A stretch of 48,087 nt of DNA from CAZZKG01 sp964654825 (GCA_964654825.1 CAZZKG010000025.1:1-48087), one strand, 5' to 3'; shown: positions 9,041 through 17,337, numbered from the stretch's first letter. Numbers and translations: made by a program. The notes: generated by a model not told the origin, from the letters alone.

Positions 9041-10924
9041 ATGAGCGATCAGAAAGATCCCCACCAGGCTGAATCCTGTAACGGTGGGGCCGGATCAGAT
9101 CATATTCCGGCATTACCGACTGGAGGTGAAGACAGCTATCGCAGGATATTCGATCTGGCCAATGACGCTATTTTTATCCACGATGTGGAAACGAACGAGA
9201 TTCTCGATGTGAATGTGAAGATGTGTGATCTGTTCGGCTATTCGCTCGAAGAAGCTCGACGCCTCAGCCTCGAAGACCTATTCTCCGGTAAGCCTCCCTA
9301 CACGCTTGAGAACGCTCTGACGCTGGTCGAGAAAGTGAGAGCAGGTGAGCCCCAGCTCGTCGAGTGGCATGTGAAGAAATGCGATGGTACGGTGTTCTGG
9401 GTGGAAATCAGTATCAAGCGCGTCGTACTTGCAGGGAAGGATCGCATCCTCGCGGTCGTCAGGGATATCAGCGACCGGAAAGAGGTCGAGAGAAAGCTGG
9501 TTGAGGCACGGGATCGAGCGCAGAACTACCTGGACATTGTCGGTGCCATGATGGTTGTAATCCACGCCGACCAGAGTGTCATACTCATCAACAAAAAAGG
9601 ATGTGAGGTCCTTGGATACCCTGAGGACGAAATTGTCGGGAAGAACTGGTTCGACAATTTTCTGCCGGCTCACAACCAAGACCCGGTCAGGGTCGTATTC
9701 AATGAGTTGATAAGAGGTGAGATCGACCCGGTCGAGTACTTCGAGAATCCTGTCCTGACAAAGGGTGGAGAGGAGAGAATTATCCGGTGGCATAATACGA
9801 TCATCAGAGATGACGACGGTACGATTTCCGGGACTCTCAGCTCCGGAGAGGACATCACGGAGTTACAACGTGGATTGGAGGCACTGCAGGAGAGCGAAGA
9901 GAGGTTCAGGGCGGCGTTCGAGCAGTCGCTGAATTCGCTTGTTCTCATCGATCCCGGGACCGGTGACATTGTAAAATGCAACAGGAAAGCATATGAGACA
10001 CTGGGCTACACGTTCGAAGAGTTTCAAACTCTCAACCTTTCGGATATCGATGCGGTTGAGACTCCGGCTGATGTACTGGCGCATATGGATAAGATCAATA
10101 GAGAAGGGAGCGATGAATTTGAAACGAAGCATCGGACAAAAACCGACGAAATACTTGATGTCATCGTATACAGTACGGTCATACGATATCACAACAAGAC
10201 TCTCCTGTTGAGCAATTGGTACAACATCACCGAGCGAAAACGGACTGAGAGAGAACTGCAGAAATCCCGGGAGCAGTTGAGGGAGCTTGCCGCTCACCTT
10301 CAGTCTGTCCGGGAAGACGAGAGGACTTCCATCGCCAGAGAGATTCATGATGAGCTTGGCCAGGTATTGACGGCCCTCAAAATGGACCTGTCCTGGCTGG
10401 AAGGCAAACTCTCGACGGAACAGGATTCCCTCGCTGACAAGGTCAGATCGATGAAGGATCTCACCGACACAACCATCCAGACCATCAAACGAATCTCGAC
10501 AGAGCTCAGGCCCGGAATACTGGATGATCTCGGTCTTTTTGCCGCGGTGGAATGGCAGACCGAGGAATTTCAGAACAGGACGGGGATCACCTGCAACGTC
10601 ACCCTGGAGCCGGACGAGTTCAATCTGGATGAAAAACTCTCCACAGCCATCTTTCGCATCTTTCAGGAAGCTCTGACGAATGTCGCCCGTCACTCACATG
10701 CAACAATGGTTGATATATTCATGCATCAACAAGCGGAAAAACTGGTGTTCATGATCAAGGATGACGGAACGGGGATCCGTGATGGAGAGATCTCCTCCCC
10801 CAGGTCATTCGGACTGATCAGCATGCGGGAGCGTTGCATTTCACTCGGGGGTGACATACACATTTCAGGCAGAAATGGACGTGGGACCACCGTGGCAGTG
10901 AGTATCCCACTTCCGGAAGAGTGA
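9041..10924 (+). CDS. PAS(x3) sensor histidine kinase, NarL-partner (HisKA_3) type
   Basis: Cytoplasmic kinase of 627 residues: three PAS domains (about 30-150, 165-275 and 290-400, each ending in a DIS/DIT boundary), a short coiled coil, a HisKA_3 dimerisation domain with H436 in AREIHDELGQVLTALKMDLS, and HATPase_c with EALTNVARHSHA (N-box), DDGTGI and a GRGTTVAVSIPLP end. This kinase class normally phosphorylates NarL/LuxR regulators. None is encoded here, though a receiver-only regulator lies 56 bp upstream. Its 3' end converges with the SnoaL-like gene. The sensed signal is unknown; no haem or FAD signature was identified. Confidence 0.9.
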   Translation: MSDQKDPHQAESCNGGAGSDHIPALPTGGEDSYRRIFDLANDAIFIHDVETNEILDVNVKMCDLFGYSLEEARRLSLEDLFSGKPPYTLENALTLVEKVRAGEPQLVEWHVKKCDGTVFWVEISIKRVVLAGKDRILAVVRDISDRKEVERKLVEARDRAQNYLDIVGAMMVVIHADQSVILINKKGCEVLGYPEDEIVGKNWFDNFLPAHNQDPVRVVFNELIRGEIDPVEYFENPVLTKGGEERIIRWHNTIIRDDDGTISGTLSSGEDITELQRGLEALQESEERFRAAFEQSLNSLVLIDPGTGDIVKCNRKAYETLGYTFEEFQTLNLSDIDAVETPADVLAHMDKINREGSDEFETKHRTKTDEILDVIVYSTVIRYHNKTLLLSNWYNITERKRTERELQKSREQLRELAAHLQSVREDERTSIAREIHDELGQVLTALKMDLSWLEGKLSTEQDSLADKVRSMKDLTDTTIQTIKRISTELRPGILDDLGLFAAVEWQTEEFQNRTGITCNVTLEPDEFNLDEKLSTAIFRIFQEALTNVARHSHATMVDIFMHQQAEKLVFMIKDDGTGIRDGEISSPRSFGLISMRERCISLGGDIHISGRNGRGTTVAVSIPLPEE

Positions 10925-11039
10925 TCTGTTCCTTGATCGTGATGACTTCTTCCGTACTGAGGGAGTGGATTAAAAGGATGCCGTTGGAGGGCTAGCACGG
11001 ATGCATTGATGAGAGCCATCGATCTGGATGACGGCAGGG

Positions 11040-11453
11040 TCAGCCGGCGTTTTTTTCGGTAGATTCGGTATGCATCGTGCGCCAGACCACACTCCATTCA
11101 CCAGCTATCCGCGAAAACACGAGCACATCATATCCCTTTTCACGGTATATCTTACCCGTCAGTTCGTATACTATGAAGAATGGACACACGGTGATTGCCA
11201 CGTCGCCCACTATGTCGATCTCCGGCTCTTCAGGTGAAAAATCGTGTGTCGTGGCCGCCTGGTCGTAATCGCGATACGACTGGACGTACGCTTCCCGGCC
11301 GTGAATGCGCCCTTCGAACCCGGGCGGGGCAATCACCACGTGCTCCGAGAGCAGCTCTCCGATCTCATCGTATCGTTTACTCAACCAGAGTTCATTGATC
11401 TGCAAAACGACGCGCCTAATCGCTTCCTCGTCGGAAATTTCCCTTTTGCACAT
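11040..11453 (-). CDS. SnoaL/NTF2-like domain protein
   Basis: A 137-residue protein with the DUF4440/SnoaL cone-barrel pattern: N-terminal helix ISDEEAIRRVVLQINELWLS, a helix with HVVIAPPGFEGRIHGREAYV, and C-terminal strands VAITVCPFFIVYELTGK and DVLVFSRIAGEWSVVWRTMH. Such proteins are small cytoplasmic enzymes or ligand-binding proteins with varied functions, so no reaction is assigned. GGAGAG precedes the ATG. It lies 82 bp downstream of a methyltransferase on the same strand and may be co-transcribed with it. Confidence 0.75.
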   Translation of the reverse strand: MCKREISDEEAIRRVVLQINELWLSKRYDEIGELLSEHVVIAPPGFEGRIHGREAYVQSYRDYDQAATTHDFSPEEPEIDIVGDVAITVCPFFIVYELTGKIYREKGYDVLVFSRIAGEWSVVWRTMHTESTEKNAG

Positions 11454-11535
11454 GATGCTCTCTCCGTGTGGTTAATGCCGAAACTCATGAGCGTCAATGG
11501 AGCGACGGTGAAAAATGATCATGCGGAGCCTCCTG

Positions 11536-12093
11536 TCAGGCCTTATTCAAAACTACCGTCTTGCTCAAGAACACTTTCGGCCCCTTTTCGGGTTTCAATC
11601 CAGCGTTTCTGGCCTTTCCGATAGTTTCTACGAAGGCCGATTTTGACACGTGAAATGGTGGCTCAACGACAAGAATGTGACCGCCTGGCTGCAAAATGGA
11701 TTCTAATTCCCTGAAAAATTCTTCTTCATCGGGGATCTCGTGAACTACGTAGAAGGCCAGAACAAAATCGACCTTCTCTGATAATCCAATTCTGTTTTTT
11801 CCACTCTTATACAGTGTGATACGTTCCTCAAGTTCGGTTCCTTGTATTTTGTCCCTCAGTTTTTGAAGCATTCCTTCCTGCAGATCAATAGCAATGACTC
11901 GACCGGATTTGCCTACTATGTGAGCCAGGTCGATAGAGAAAAAGCCCGGACCACATCCCACATCCAGAACTGTCATTCCTTCCTTAACATAGGGCTTTAA
12001 TATCTTCTGAGGATTTTGCAACCATCTTCGAATTCTATTATCGAGACTGCCTGATCTTTCAACGGGGCATACACGATATTTATTACTGCTCAT
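11536..12093 (-). CDS. Class I SAM-dependent methyltransferase (UbiE-like fold)
   Basis: 185 residues with a Rossmann methyltransferase core: motif I VLDVGCGPGFFSIDLA near 42-57, acidic residue ending strand 2 (VIAIDLQ), motif IV DFVLAFYVVHEIPDEEEFF, and post-motif ILQPGGHILVVEPP. The substrate is unknown; the three conserved cysteines of ArsM arsenite methyltransferases are absent. GGGAGAG lies about seven bases before the ATG. A TTGACA-17-TATCAA promoter at 12231-12259 would drive it with a leader of about 130 nt containing a diverged copy of the window's leader repeat. The SnoaL-like gene follows on the same strand. Confidence 0.85.
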   Translation of the reverse strand: MSSNKYRVCPVERSGSLDNRIRRWLQNPQKILKPYVKEGMTVLDVGCGPGFFSIDLAHIVGKSGRVIAIDLQEGMLQKLRDKIQGTELEERITLYKSGKNRIGLSEKVDFVLAFYVVHEIPDEEEFFRELESILQPGGHILVVEPPFHVSKSAFVETIGKARNAGLKPEKGPKVFLSKTVVLNKA

Positions 12094-12150
12094 TCGAGAT
12101 CTCTCCCTTGAAGGGCTGATCAGATTCCTCTACTTCATTTAAGAGAGCGG

Positions 12151-12176
12151 ATGCTCCATCTGTGGCCCGATTGCAC
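12151..12176 (-). repeat. Diverged leader-repeat copy C
   Basis: Read on the minus strand, GTGCAATCGGGCCACAG followed by ATGGAGCA matches 19 of 25 positions with the upstream half of element B (29563 down to 29539); the shared core is GGGCCAC-x-GAT-x-GAGCA. It lies inside the predicted leader of the methyltransferase gene, 58 bp before its start. The downstream half of the element is missing or degenerate. Detected by hand alignment only. Confidence 0.45.
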
Positions 12177-12230
12177 GGAGCCCAGCGCCTTCAGCTTTTG
12201 GATGTGAACCCTTCGACACCACGTTTTGTA

Positions 12231-12259
12231 TTGATATCGTGTAACCACTTTGGTGTCAA
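12231..12259 (-). promoter_or_regulatory. Sigma70-type promoter for methyltransferase gene
   Basis: On the minus strand TTGACA (12254-12259) is followed after 17 bases by TATCAA (12231-12236). Transcription would start near 12224. A 7-bp inverted repeat, GACACCA at 12215-12221 and TGGTGTC at 12251-12257, brackets the -10 element and overlaps the -35, so a regulator may bind here. Confidence 0.5.
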
Positions 12260-12386
12260 GCTGTTTTCGTGTTTCCTTCTTCAGCAATTACCTTACCGGA
12301 AGGAGTGGAATGCCCCGAACTCCACTGTCACGAATTACTGAAATGAGGCCGACGTACGCACATTCAACAATGAAAGCGAGGCCGGG

Positions 12387-12415
12387 TTGACATATTATTT
12401 CGGATGGGATATAAT
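12387..12415 (+). promoter_or_regulatory. Perfect consensus sigma70 promoter
   Basis: TTGACA at 12387-12392, exactly 17 bases, then TATAAT at 12410-12415: all 12 consensus positions match with optimal spacing. The expected start point is near 12422. The next plus-strand gene begins at 12670, leaving an untranslated leader of about 248 nt. No intervening gene was recognised, so this should drive the beta-helix gene strongly unless the leader attenuates it. Confidence 0.7.
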
Positions 12416-12421
12416 CAGTTT

Positions 12422-12669
12422 GTAGGAAGAAATGGGAACAGCTGGAGTTTTTAGACTGTGGCATTCCCGGTTCTGAAACCGCGATTGTTCATTTATAAAG
12501 TAGATAGCGCGTGCGCACTGTGCCGCGCCATCAGTTCGCGGATAGAGCATTCGCCCAATGCTAGGAGTTTCAACACCGGTCAACAAACAGTTGGATCGTG
12601 CGATCAGCCCCGCGAGCAGATTCGCGGGATCGACTGATGCTCATCCGCGGCCCGTGAGGGAATAAAACC
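12422..12669 (+). other. Structured 5' leader with two leader-repeat copies (A1, A2)
   Basis: This gene-free stretch lies between the consensus promoter and the beta-helix gene. A GC-rich pairing region (GCGCG and CGCGC) sits around 12507-12528. CGGATAGAGCA at 12539-12549 matches element B exactly over 11 bases (copy A1). Copy A2 has GAGCAGATTCGCGGG at 12614-12628 and, after ten bases, GCTCATCC at 12639-12646, matching the leader of the gene at 29481 with identical spacing. A2 can fold as CCGCGA/TCGCGG with outer ATCAG/CTGAT pairing. GAGGG near 12657 is the likely ribosome-binding site. It may be a cis-regulatory RNA; the family is unrecognised. Confidence 0.5.
12598..12652 (+). repeat. Leader repeat copy A2
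   Basis: From GTGCGATCAG at 12598 to CGGCC at 12652, ending 17 bp before the GTG start at 12670. The two conserved blocks, 15 and 8 bases with a ten-base spacer, are identical to element B at 29543-29511 on the minus strand, and the next six bases match 5 of 6. Confidence 0.65.
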
Positions 12670-14775
12670 GTGAAGCCCTATGATGTGAGGGACAATATCC
12701 TGCGAATGATTACCGTGATTGGTTTCCTCTCCCTGTTGCTTCTAACCGGCGATGTGCTGGTAATGGGGGGTGACAGAATACGTCCTGAAAATGTCGATGC
12801 CGGAGGAGTTGTCGGGATAGGGGAACCGGTTCCGGATACCGCGTCCGATCCGAAGTCATCAAACTGGCCGCGCGTATCCGGCTGGACCATGAAGGAAGTG
12901 GTGACAGACGAGAGCTCGCACGGCTCGTATCATCCATCTGTCGCTGTCGGTCCCGATGGAGTGATACATGTCGACTGGACAGAATACACGCACGAATGGC
13001 CCGCCACTGACGATTACGCGATTTTTTGCCGGAAGAGGACAGGCGAAGGGGTCTGGAGCGAAGTCGAATACGTTTCCACCGAAAGCTACGCAGCTGCCTG
13101 GGATGCTTCACTGGCGGTCGATGCTCAGGGGACGGTACATATCGCCTGGGAGGATCACACGTATGATTATGGCAATGATCGAAGCGATATTTTTTATAAG
13201 AAGAAACCGGAAAGCGGCGAGTGGACGCCGACCGAGGTAGTGACGATCGAAACTGATATGAGCTCAGGTGACCCGGTACTTGCTGCTGAGGCAAATGGGA
13301 CGGTTCATGCCGTATGGTACGACAACACCGATTACCGGGACGCGGGGACGGATGTAGATATCTTCTACAAACAGAAAAACCCGACGCCTCATGCCGCGGA
13401 AAACGAAAATCTGAATACGATCATCGTCCCCGATGATTACTCGATGATCCAGGAAGCAATTGATCACGCGTCTGACGGGATGACGGTTTTCGTGCGCCGG
13501 GGCACCTATGAAGAAAAAATCCTCGTTGACAAATCGATTCGACTCGTTGGAGATAGACAGGGGCTCACGTTCATCGACGGAAGCGGTGATTACGAGGACA
13601 TTGTGACACTCACGGCGGATAATATTTATTTGAGCGGTTTTACGATACAGAACAGTAACAGGAAGGGAATCTACACCACGTCCGATTCTCACACAATCAC
13701 AGGAAACAGAGTCATCGAAACCGAGATAGCCATCTATCTGGACTATTCATCCGGGAATACGATTCTGGGAAACACCGTGTCACACAATGACAATTTCGGA
13801 ATCTATGTGAAGAACTCGACCGGCAACGTCATTTCCGATAACATCATCATCGACAATCATTACGCCGGCATCGCCATCAAGGATTATTCGTCGGACAATA
13901 TCGTGATCTACAACTACATCGCACAGCATCCGTGTTATAACGATGGAATAGCCTTCTGGAATTATCCTAATGATAATCTCATCGCGTATAACACCGTCAC
14001 TGACAACTGCTATGGTATCAATCTGTGTCAGGCAGCGGACAATACGATCATCAACAATAATGTTTCAAATAATCACTGGGGGATATACCTCTACCTGGAA
14101 TCAGATGACAACATCTTCTATCACAACAACCTGTCAGACAACATCGTAAATGCAAAAGACAGGTGTACCAACAACTGGGACAATGGATACCCTTCCGGCG
14201 GCAACTACTGGGATGATTACACCGGATCAGACGATTATTCCGGGCCGGATCAGAATATTCCGGCTCCCGATGGGATAGGCGATGTGCCGTACGGTTTCCA
14301 GGACGGGGCTCTCGATAATTTTCCGCTGATGAGCCCCTGGGACGGATCTGAAGTCTATATCATCGATGATTCGGATCCTCAGTTTCACATTCTAACAGGC
14401 GACTGGGATCTCGCCGATCACCCGTATGCTTTCAGCAGTGAAGCGCGGTTTACGGATGGAGGTTCTGGAAACTGGATGGCAGCCTGGAAGGTCGACTCCG
14501 TCATCGAGCCGGGGGTTTATGACGTCTACGTCTGGAAGTTCGAACATGAATTTCTCGAATATATGTCCGCGAATACCCGTTATGCGGTCTGTCATAGAAA
14601 CGGCATATCTGACTGGATCGAAGTTGATCAATCAACTCTGGGGAATGAATGGATCTGCCTCGGGAGTTTTGAGTTCGACAGCAGTTTTGCACAGGGCGTT
14701 ACGATCAATAACAACGCTGATGGCTATGTCATGGCTGATGCCGTGAAGCTCGTGTATACCGGGTCACTGGAGTAG
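12670..14775 (+). CDS. Secreted beta-helix protein with golvesin-like C-terminal domain
   Basis: A hydrophobic segment (residues about 13-33) indicates export. Residues 60-245 carry BNR/sialidase-like strand repeats (HPSVAVGPDGVIHVDWTEYT; SLAVDAQGTVHIAWEDHTYD). From about 250 a NosD/PbH1-type parallel beta-helix begins (TIIVPDDYSMIQEAIDHA) with repeats such as NTILGNTVSHNDNFGIYVKN, to about 500. From about 560 a golvesin/xanthan-lyase-type domain (IIDDSDPQFHILTGDW to YVMADAVKLVY) follows, likely binding carbohydrate or the cell surface. Start: GTG with GAGGG upstream; no in-frame ATG is better placed. Role inferred as polysaccharide binding or cleavage outside the cell. No catalytic residues could be assigned. 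It is expressed from the consensus promoter and structured leader described above. Confidence 0.8.
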   Translation: MKPYDVRDNILRMITVIGFLSLLLLTGDVLVMGGDRIRPENVDAGGVVGIGEPVPDTASDPKSSNWPRVSGWTMKEVVTDESSHGSYHPSVAVGPDGVIHVDWTEYTHEWPATDDYAIFCRKRTGEGVWSEVEYVSTESYAAAWDASLAVDAQGTVHIAWEDHTYDYGNDRSDIFYKKKPESGEWTPTEVVTIETDMSSGDPVLAAEANGTVHAVWYDNTDYRDAGTDVDIFYKQKNPTPHAAENENLNTIIVPDDYSMIQEAIDHASDGMTVFVRRGTYEEKILVDKSIRLVGDRQGLTFIDGSGDYEDIVTLTADNIYLSGFTIQNSNRKGIYTTSDSHTITGNRVIETEIAIYLDYSSGNTILGNTVSHNDNFGIYVKNSTGNVISDNIIIDNHYAGIAIKDYSSDNIVIYNYIAQHPCYNDGIAFWNYPNDNLIAYNTVTDNCYGINLCQAADNTIINNNVSNNHWGIYLYLESDDNIFYHNNLSDNIVNAKDRCTNNWDNGYPSGGNYWDDYTGSDDYSGPDQNIPAPDGIGDVPYGFQDGALDNFPLMSPWDGSEVYIIDDSDPQFHILTGDWDLADHPYAFSSEARFTDGGSGNWMAAWKVDSVIEPGVYDVYVWKFEHEFLEYMSANTRYAVCHRNGISDWIEVDQSTLGNEWICLGSFEFDSSFAQGVTINNNADGYVMADAVKLVYTGSLE

Positions 14776-14776
14776 A

Positions 14777-14803
14777 TGAACCGGGCTCGCATGGTTCAGT
14801 TTT
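14777..14803 (+). terminator. Probable intrinsic terminator
   Basis: TGAACC and GGTTCA form a 6-bp stem with a ten-base loop, followed by GTTTT, starting two bases after the beta-helix stop codon. Short stem and T-run make it a weak candidate. Confidence 0.4.
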
Positions 14804-14829
14804 AATGTGGAAGACAGAGAAGCAAAAGC

Positions 14830-15933
14830 TCATTTCCAGCTTTCAGGAATGTCGAACACCATGGCAAATGGCGGATCGAGAGGCCAGGTATCATAAATTG
14901 CTATCAGGCTCTTCCCTTCCTCGAACCACCCCAACCCTTCCCAGTTGATATTCTCACCATGGCTCATCCTGACAGCTGAAATGACATCCCTCATGTGGGC
15001 CGCCGATTTCTTCTCCATGCCTCCGCATATGTCATCCACCGGATGTTCGAAGTACTCCCGGCAGATCGATATGAGATCGAGAGGTTCACCGACCGGTTGG
15101 CCCTGGAGGTCGAATCGCTGCAGGAATTTGAATTTGTACTCCTGGGGAACACCTGATCCTTCAGAAGGGGAGTTGAGTGATGACAGGAGCACGATGAATC
15201 CTTCGACCGCCCCGCCGGCTTCTTCGTTATTCCATGTGTACCAGACGAGATCGGTCCCGCGGAACCGCTGGGCAGAGGGTTCTTCGCCGGGAGGCCGCGG
15301 TACGTGCAGGGTGATCTGTTTCAACGGTTTCTGGATGAGATCCGCTGTTTCGTACTTTCCAACCTCATGTACCACGATAACCGGTTTCATGGGTTTTCTG
15401 CCCACACTCTCACGAATGTCTGCGGGGACGAACTCGTAGATGGGGTAGCCCCCTTCCCACAGGACGGCGATTTTCGAGCTGCCATCCGGATTCCTCAAGA
15501 CAGCGAGACCTTCCAAACCACGGTTACCGAACTCGGTGAGTGACCTGTCATACTCGGCGATTACCGAGTAGGTGGGACTTTGCCTGTTCTCTCTTGCGAT
15601 CAGACATCTGAGCTGTTCCGAAAGCATGGCGATGCGTCCGTCTGCGAGGATGTCGATTGCCTCCAGATCCATCGCCAGTTCGGCTCCGGGTAGCGTGATT
15701 TCGCGCAAACTCCCCGGATCGATAGGAATAATCGGCCCCCGCCGCCCGGCAAGGTCGAGTTCGAAGTATTTCCCGTCCGCGTCATCTCCAACGATGATCA
15801 ACCTGTCACCGTCTCGTGCTATACCCGAAGCTTCTTTGATGATTACTCCCTGATCATCGGCTCCGGTGTATCCGAACCCACAGATCATGGCGACAAAAAG
15901 GACAGTAGAATTAAACAGCGTCTTTCGCATCAT
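14830..15933 (-). CDS. Secreted phytase-esterase-like beta-propeller protein
   Basis: Starting at the ATGATG at 15928-15933 the product begins MMRKTLFNSTVLFVAMICGF, a typical signal peptide. The frame extends to 16017, but that start would overlap the upstream gene and bury the signal. The body resembles the esterase-like-activity-of-phytase family: KEASGIARDGDRLIIVGDD, LEAIDILADGRIAMLSEQ, NRGLEGLAVL and NWEGLGWFEEGKSLIAIYDT, all Gly/Asp-rich propeller-type turns. True phosphatase or esterase activity is unproven for this family. It lies 28 bp downstream of the PPOX-like gene and converges with the beta-helix gene. Confidence 0.6.
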   Translation of the reverse strand: MMRKTLFNSTVLFVAMICGFGYTGADDQGVIIKEASGIARDGDRLIIVGDDADGKYFELDLAGRRGPIIPIDPGSLREITLPGAELAMDLEAIDILADGRIAMLSEQLRCLIARENRQSPTYSVIAEYDRSLTEFGNRGLEGLAVLRNPDGSSKIAVLWEGGYPIYEFVPADIRESVGRKPMKPVIVVHEVGKYETADLIQKPLKQITLHVPRPPGEEPSAQRFRGTDLVWYTWNNEEAGGAVEGFIVLLSSLNSPSEGSGVPQEYKFKFLQRFDLQGQPVGEPLDLISICREYFEHPVDDICGGMEKKSAAHMRDVISAVRMSHGENINWEGLGWFEEGKSLIAIYDTWPLDPPFAMVFDIPESWK

Positions 15934-15961
15934 CGTCGAGGTTCCGCAGTGTTCTCCTGTA

Positions 15962-16507
15962 TCAGGAAGAGAAAATTTCAGTGGGTTTCCCATCGATACT
16001 CGTCCGATTATTTTCATACCAGTATTTCTTCAATCCTTCATCACCCTTCTTCCGTGCCCATTCTACAAGCTGATCCCGCTCGCTGATATAGTCAAAGTAC
16101 GGGACACCCATCCCGCAGGATGTCTGAACAAGATCGATATCCATCTCGAATATCTGTCGGGCCCCCGGGAAGGCAGAGAACTGTCTGATCAGGCCGTTCC
16201 AGGATTCGTCCCTCGGGTGAATGACGCTTGCAAACCCGTAAAGCCGCAGGATCATCGGTTCGCCATCGAATGAACAGAACATGATCGTCATCCGGTCAGA
16301 ATCAAGGAGATGCGCCGCCGTCTCGTTTGTGCTCCCTGTAAGGTTGAGCCACAACACACTGTTTGAATCGAGGATGCGAAGTGTATCCATCCCTTTTGGA
16401 GAGATGTTCACTCTCCCATCCCGGGCCGCGGTACCGACAAAAAAGATTTTTTGTTGTTTTATGAACTCCTGCATTGTCTCGTTCAGTTCCGAGTGGAGTT
16501 TACCCAT
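15962..16507 (-). CDS. Pyridoxamine 5'-phosphate oxidase-family (FMN split-barrel) protein
   Basis: 181 residues with the split beta-barrel pattern of PPOX-like flavoproteins: FVGTAARDGRVNISPKGMDT near 23-42, VLWLNLTGSTNETAAHLL, TIMFCSFDGEPMILRLYGFA and a late VQTSCGMGVPYF segment. Relatives bind FMN or F420 and reduce small substrates. This subgroup, often annotated only as a PPOX family protein, has no proven substrate. AGGAGC lies close to the ATG. It is flanked on the same strand by the DUF1850 gene (50 bp upstream) and the phytase-like gene, possibly one transcript. Confidence 0.82.
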   Translation of the reverse strand: MGKLHSELNETMQEFIKQQKIFFVGTAARDGRVNISPKGMDTLRILDSNSVLWLNLTGSTNETAAHLLDSDRMTIMFCSFDGEPMILRLYGFASVIHPRDESWNGLIRQFSAFPGARQIFEMDIDLVQTSCGMGVPYFDYISERDQLVEWARKKGDEGLKKYWYENNRTSIDGKPTEIFSS

Positions 16508-16557
16508 GCTCCTGTCCTTTTTTCAGGTTCTGTTTTCCAGTGAGAGCATTCATGATT

Positions 16558-17085
16558 CTATAGATTGTGCCAGAGTCGTTCCAGTTTGCTGATAGGAACA
16601 GCGGATATCAATAAACCCTTCCCGGGAGCGAGCTTAGATAAATCCAGAGTGGTATCTCTCCACAGTATGATGTGGTTTGTACTCTCCTCGCCGGCTCGAA
16701 TGATGAGATCTCCGATACGTTCGTTTGTATTATCCGCGAACTGGTAAGGCTTCACTCGTCGGGGAATGCCGTGTCCTTTCCGGCGTCCCATACCGGCTTC
16801 CTGTATCGGGGATTTTTCCTCGTCTATATATATGTTCCCGAACTCATCAGCGTAATAATCTTCCCGCACAGGGTTTCCACCGACTGTGCGAATGTAATTA
16901 AGAGTGAACCGTTCCCCCGCTTCCAGGGGAACAGTCACAAGAGGTTCATCGCCTTCCATGGCGCGGATGGAGAGTTCGAGCCCGCCCTGTAACCAGAGTG
17001 CGGCGATACTCAACGTGAGCGCAAGCTCGAACAATGCCTGGACTATGAGGATTGCCGGTCGGGACGGTTGTTTCTTGTCAGCCAT
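16558..17085 (-). CDS. DUF1850-like membrane-anchored protein
   Basis: 175 residues: charged N-terminus, one membrane helix (about 12-33, AILIVQALFELALTLSIAAL), then an extracytoplasmic beta-rich domain. ERFTLNYIRTVGGNPVREDY and EAGMGRRKG fit the DUF1850 pattern (a strand with S/T-V, then a Y-D turn and an AG-G loop). DUF1850 proteins often accompany TAXI/TRAP transporters, but none is present here. A strong promoter candidate 250 bp upstream leaves a long leader. Function unknown. Confidence 0.6.
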   Translation of the reverse strand: MADKKQPSRPAILIVQALFELALTLSIAALWLQGGLELSIRAMEGDEPLVTVPLEAGERFTLNYIRTVGGNPVREDYYADEFGNIYIDEEKSPIQEAGMGRRKGHGIPRRVKPYQFADNTNERIGDLIIRAGEESTNHIILWRDTTLDLSKLAPGKGLLISAVPISKLERLWHNL

Positions 17086-17337
17086 CAGGAAAAACCCTGT
17101 TCATGATAAGCAATCTGCATCTTCCCCATGTTCGAAGTCGTTCGCATTCGGGGTAGCGGGAGGTTACCCCGAGGTTTTCATCGGCGCGCCTGTTCCGAGG
17201 ACGGACGAATCTTTACCTGATCACTGATATCGGTCGAATCCCGGCGGATTGAACCGGCATGACGTGAGGAACAGTAACTCTGCGTAGTTGGAAATCGGGT
17301 TTGTACGTGACAAGTGGACATTTCCTCTTCACGAATG
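17086..17337 (-). other. Long leader of the DUF1850 gene
   Basis: Between the promoter at 17338-17366 and the DUF1850 start there are about 245 transcribed bases. They include a hairpin, GGGGTA (17150-17155 region) pairing with TACCCC about nine bases away, and a 47-codon frame (17178-17321) preceded by GAGGAA at very short spacing. The frame has no recognisable motif and is probably not a gene. The leader may be regulatory; no known riboswitch was recognised. Confidence 0.3.

Noticed and set aside
9863..10693. 276-codon minus-strand ORF opposite the PAS kinase
   Set aside because: Antisense to a kinase with complete H, N and G boxes.
12395..12586. 63-codon minus-strand ORF in the leader region
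   Set aside because: Overlaps promoter and repeat copy A1; no SD and no recognisable protein pattern.
12510..12655. tRNA-like stretch (GGATAGAGCA resembles a tRNA D-arm)
   Set aside because: No T-arm GTTCRANNC, acceptor pairing or CCA end in register; better explained as the leader repeat.
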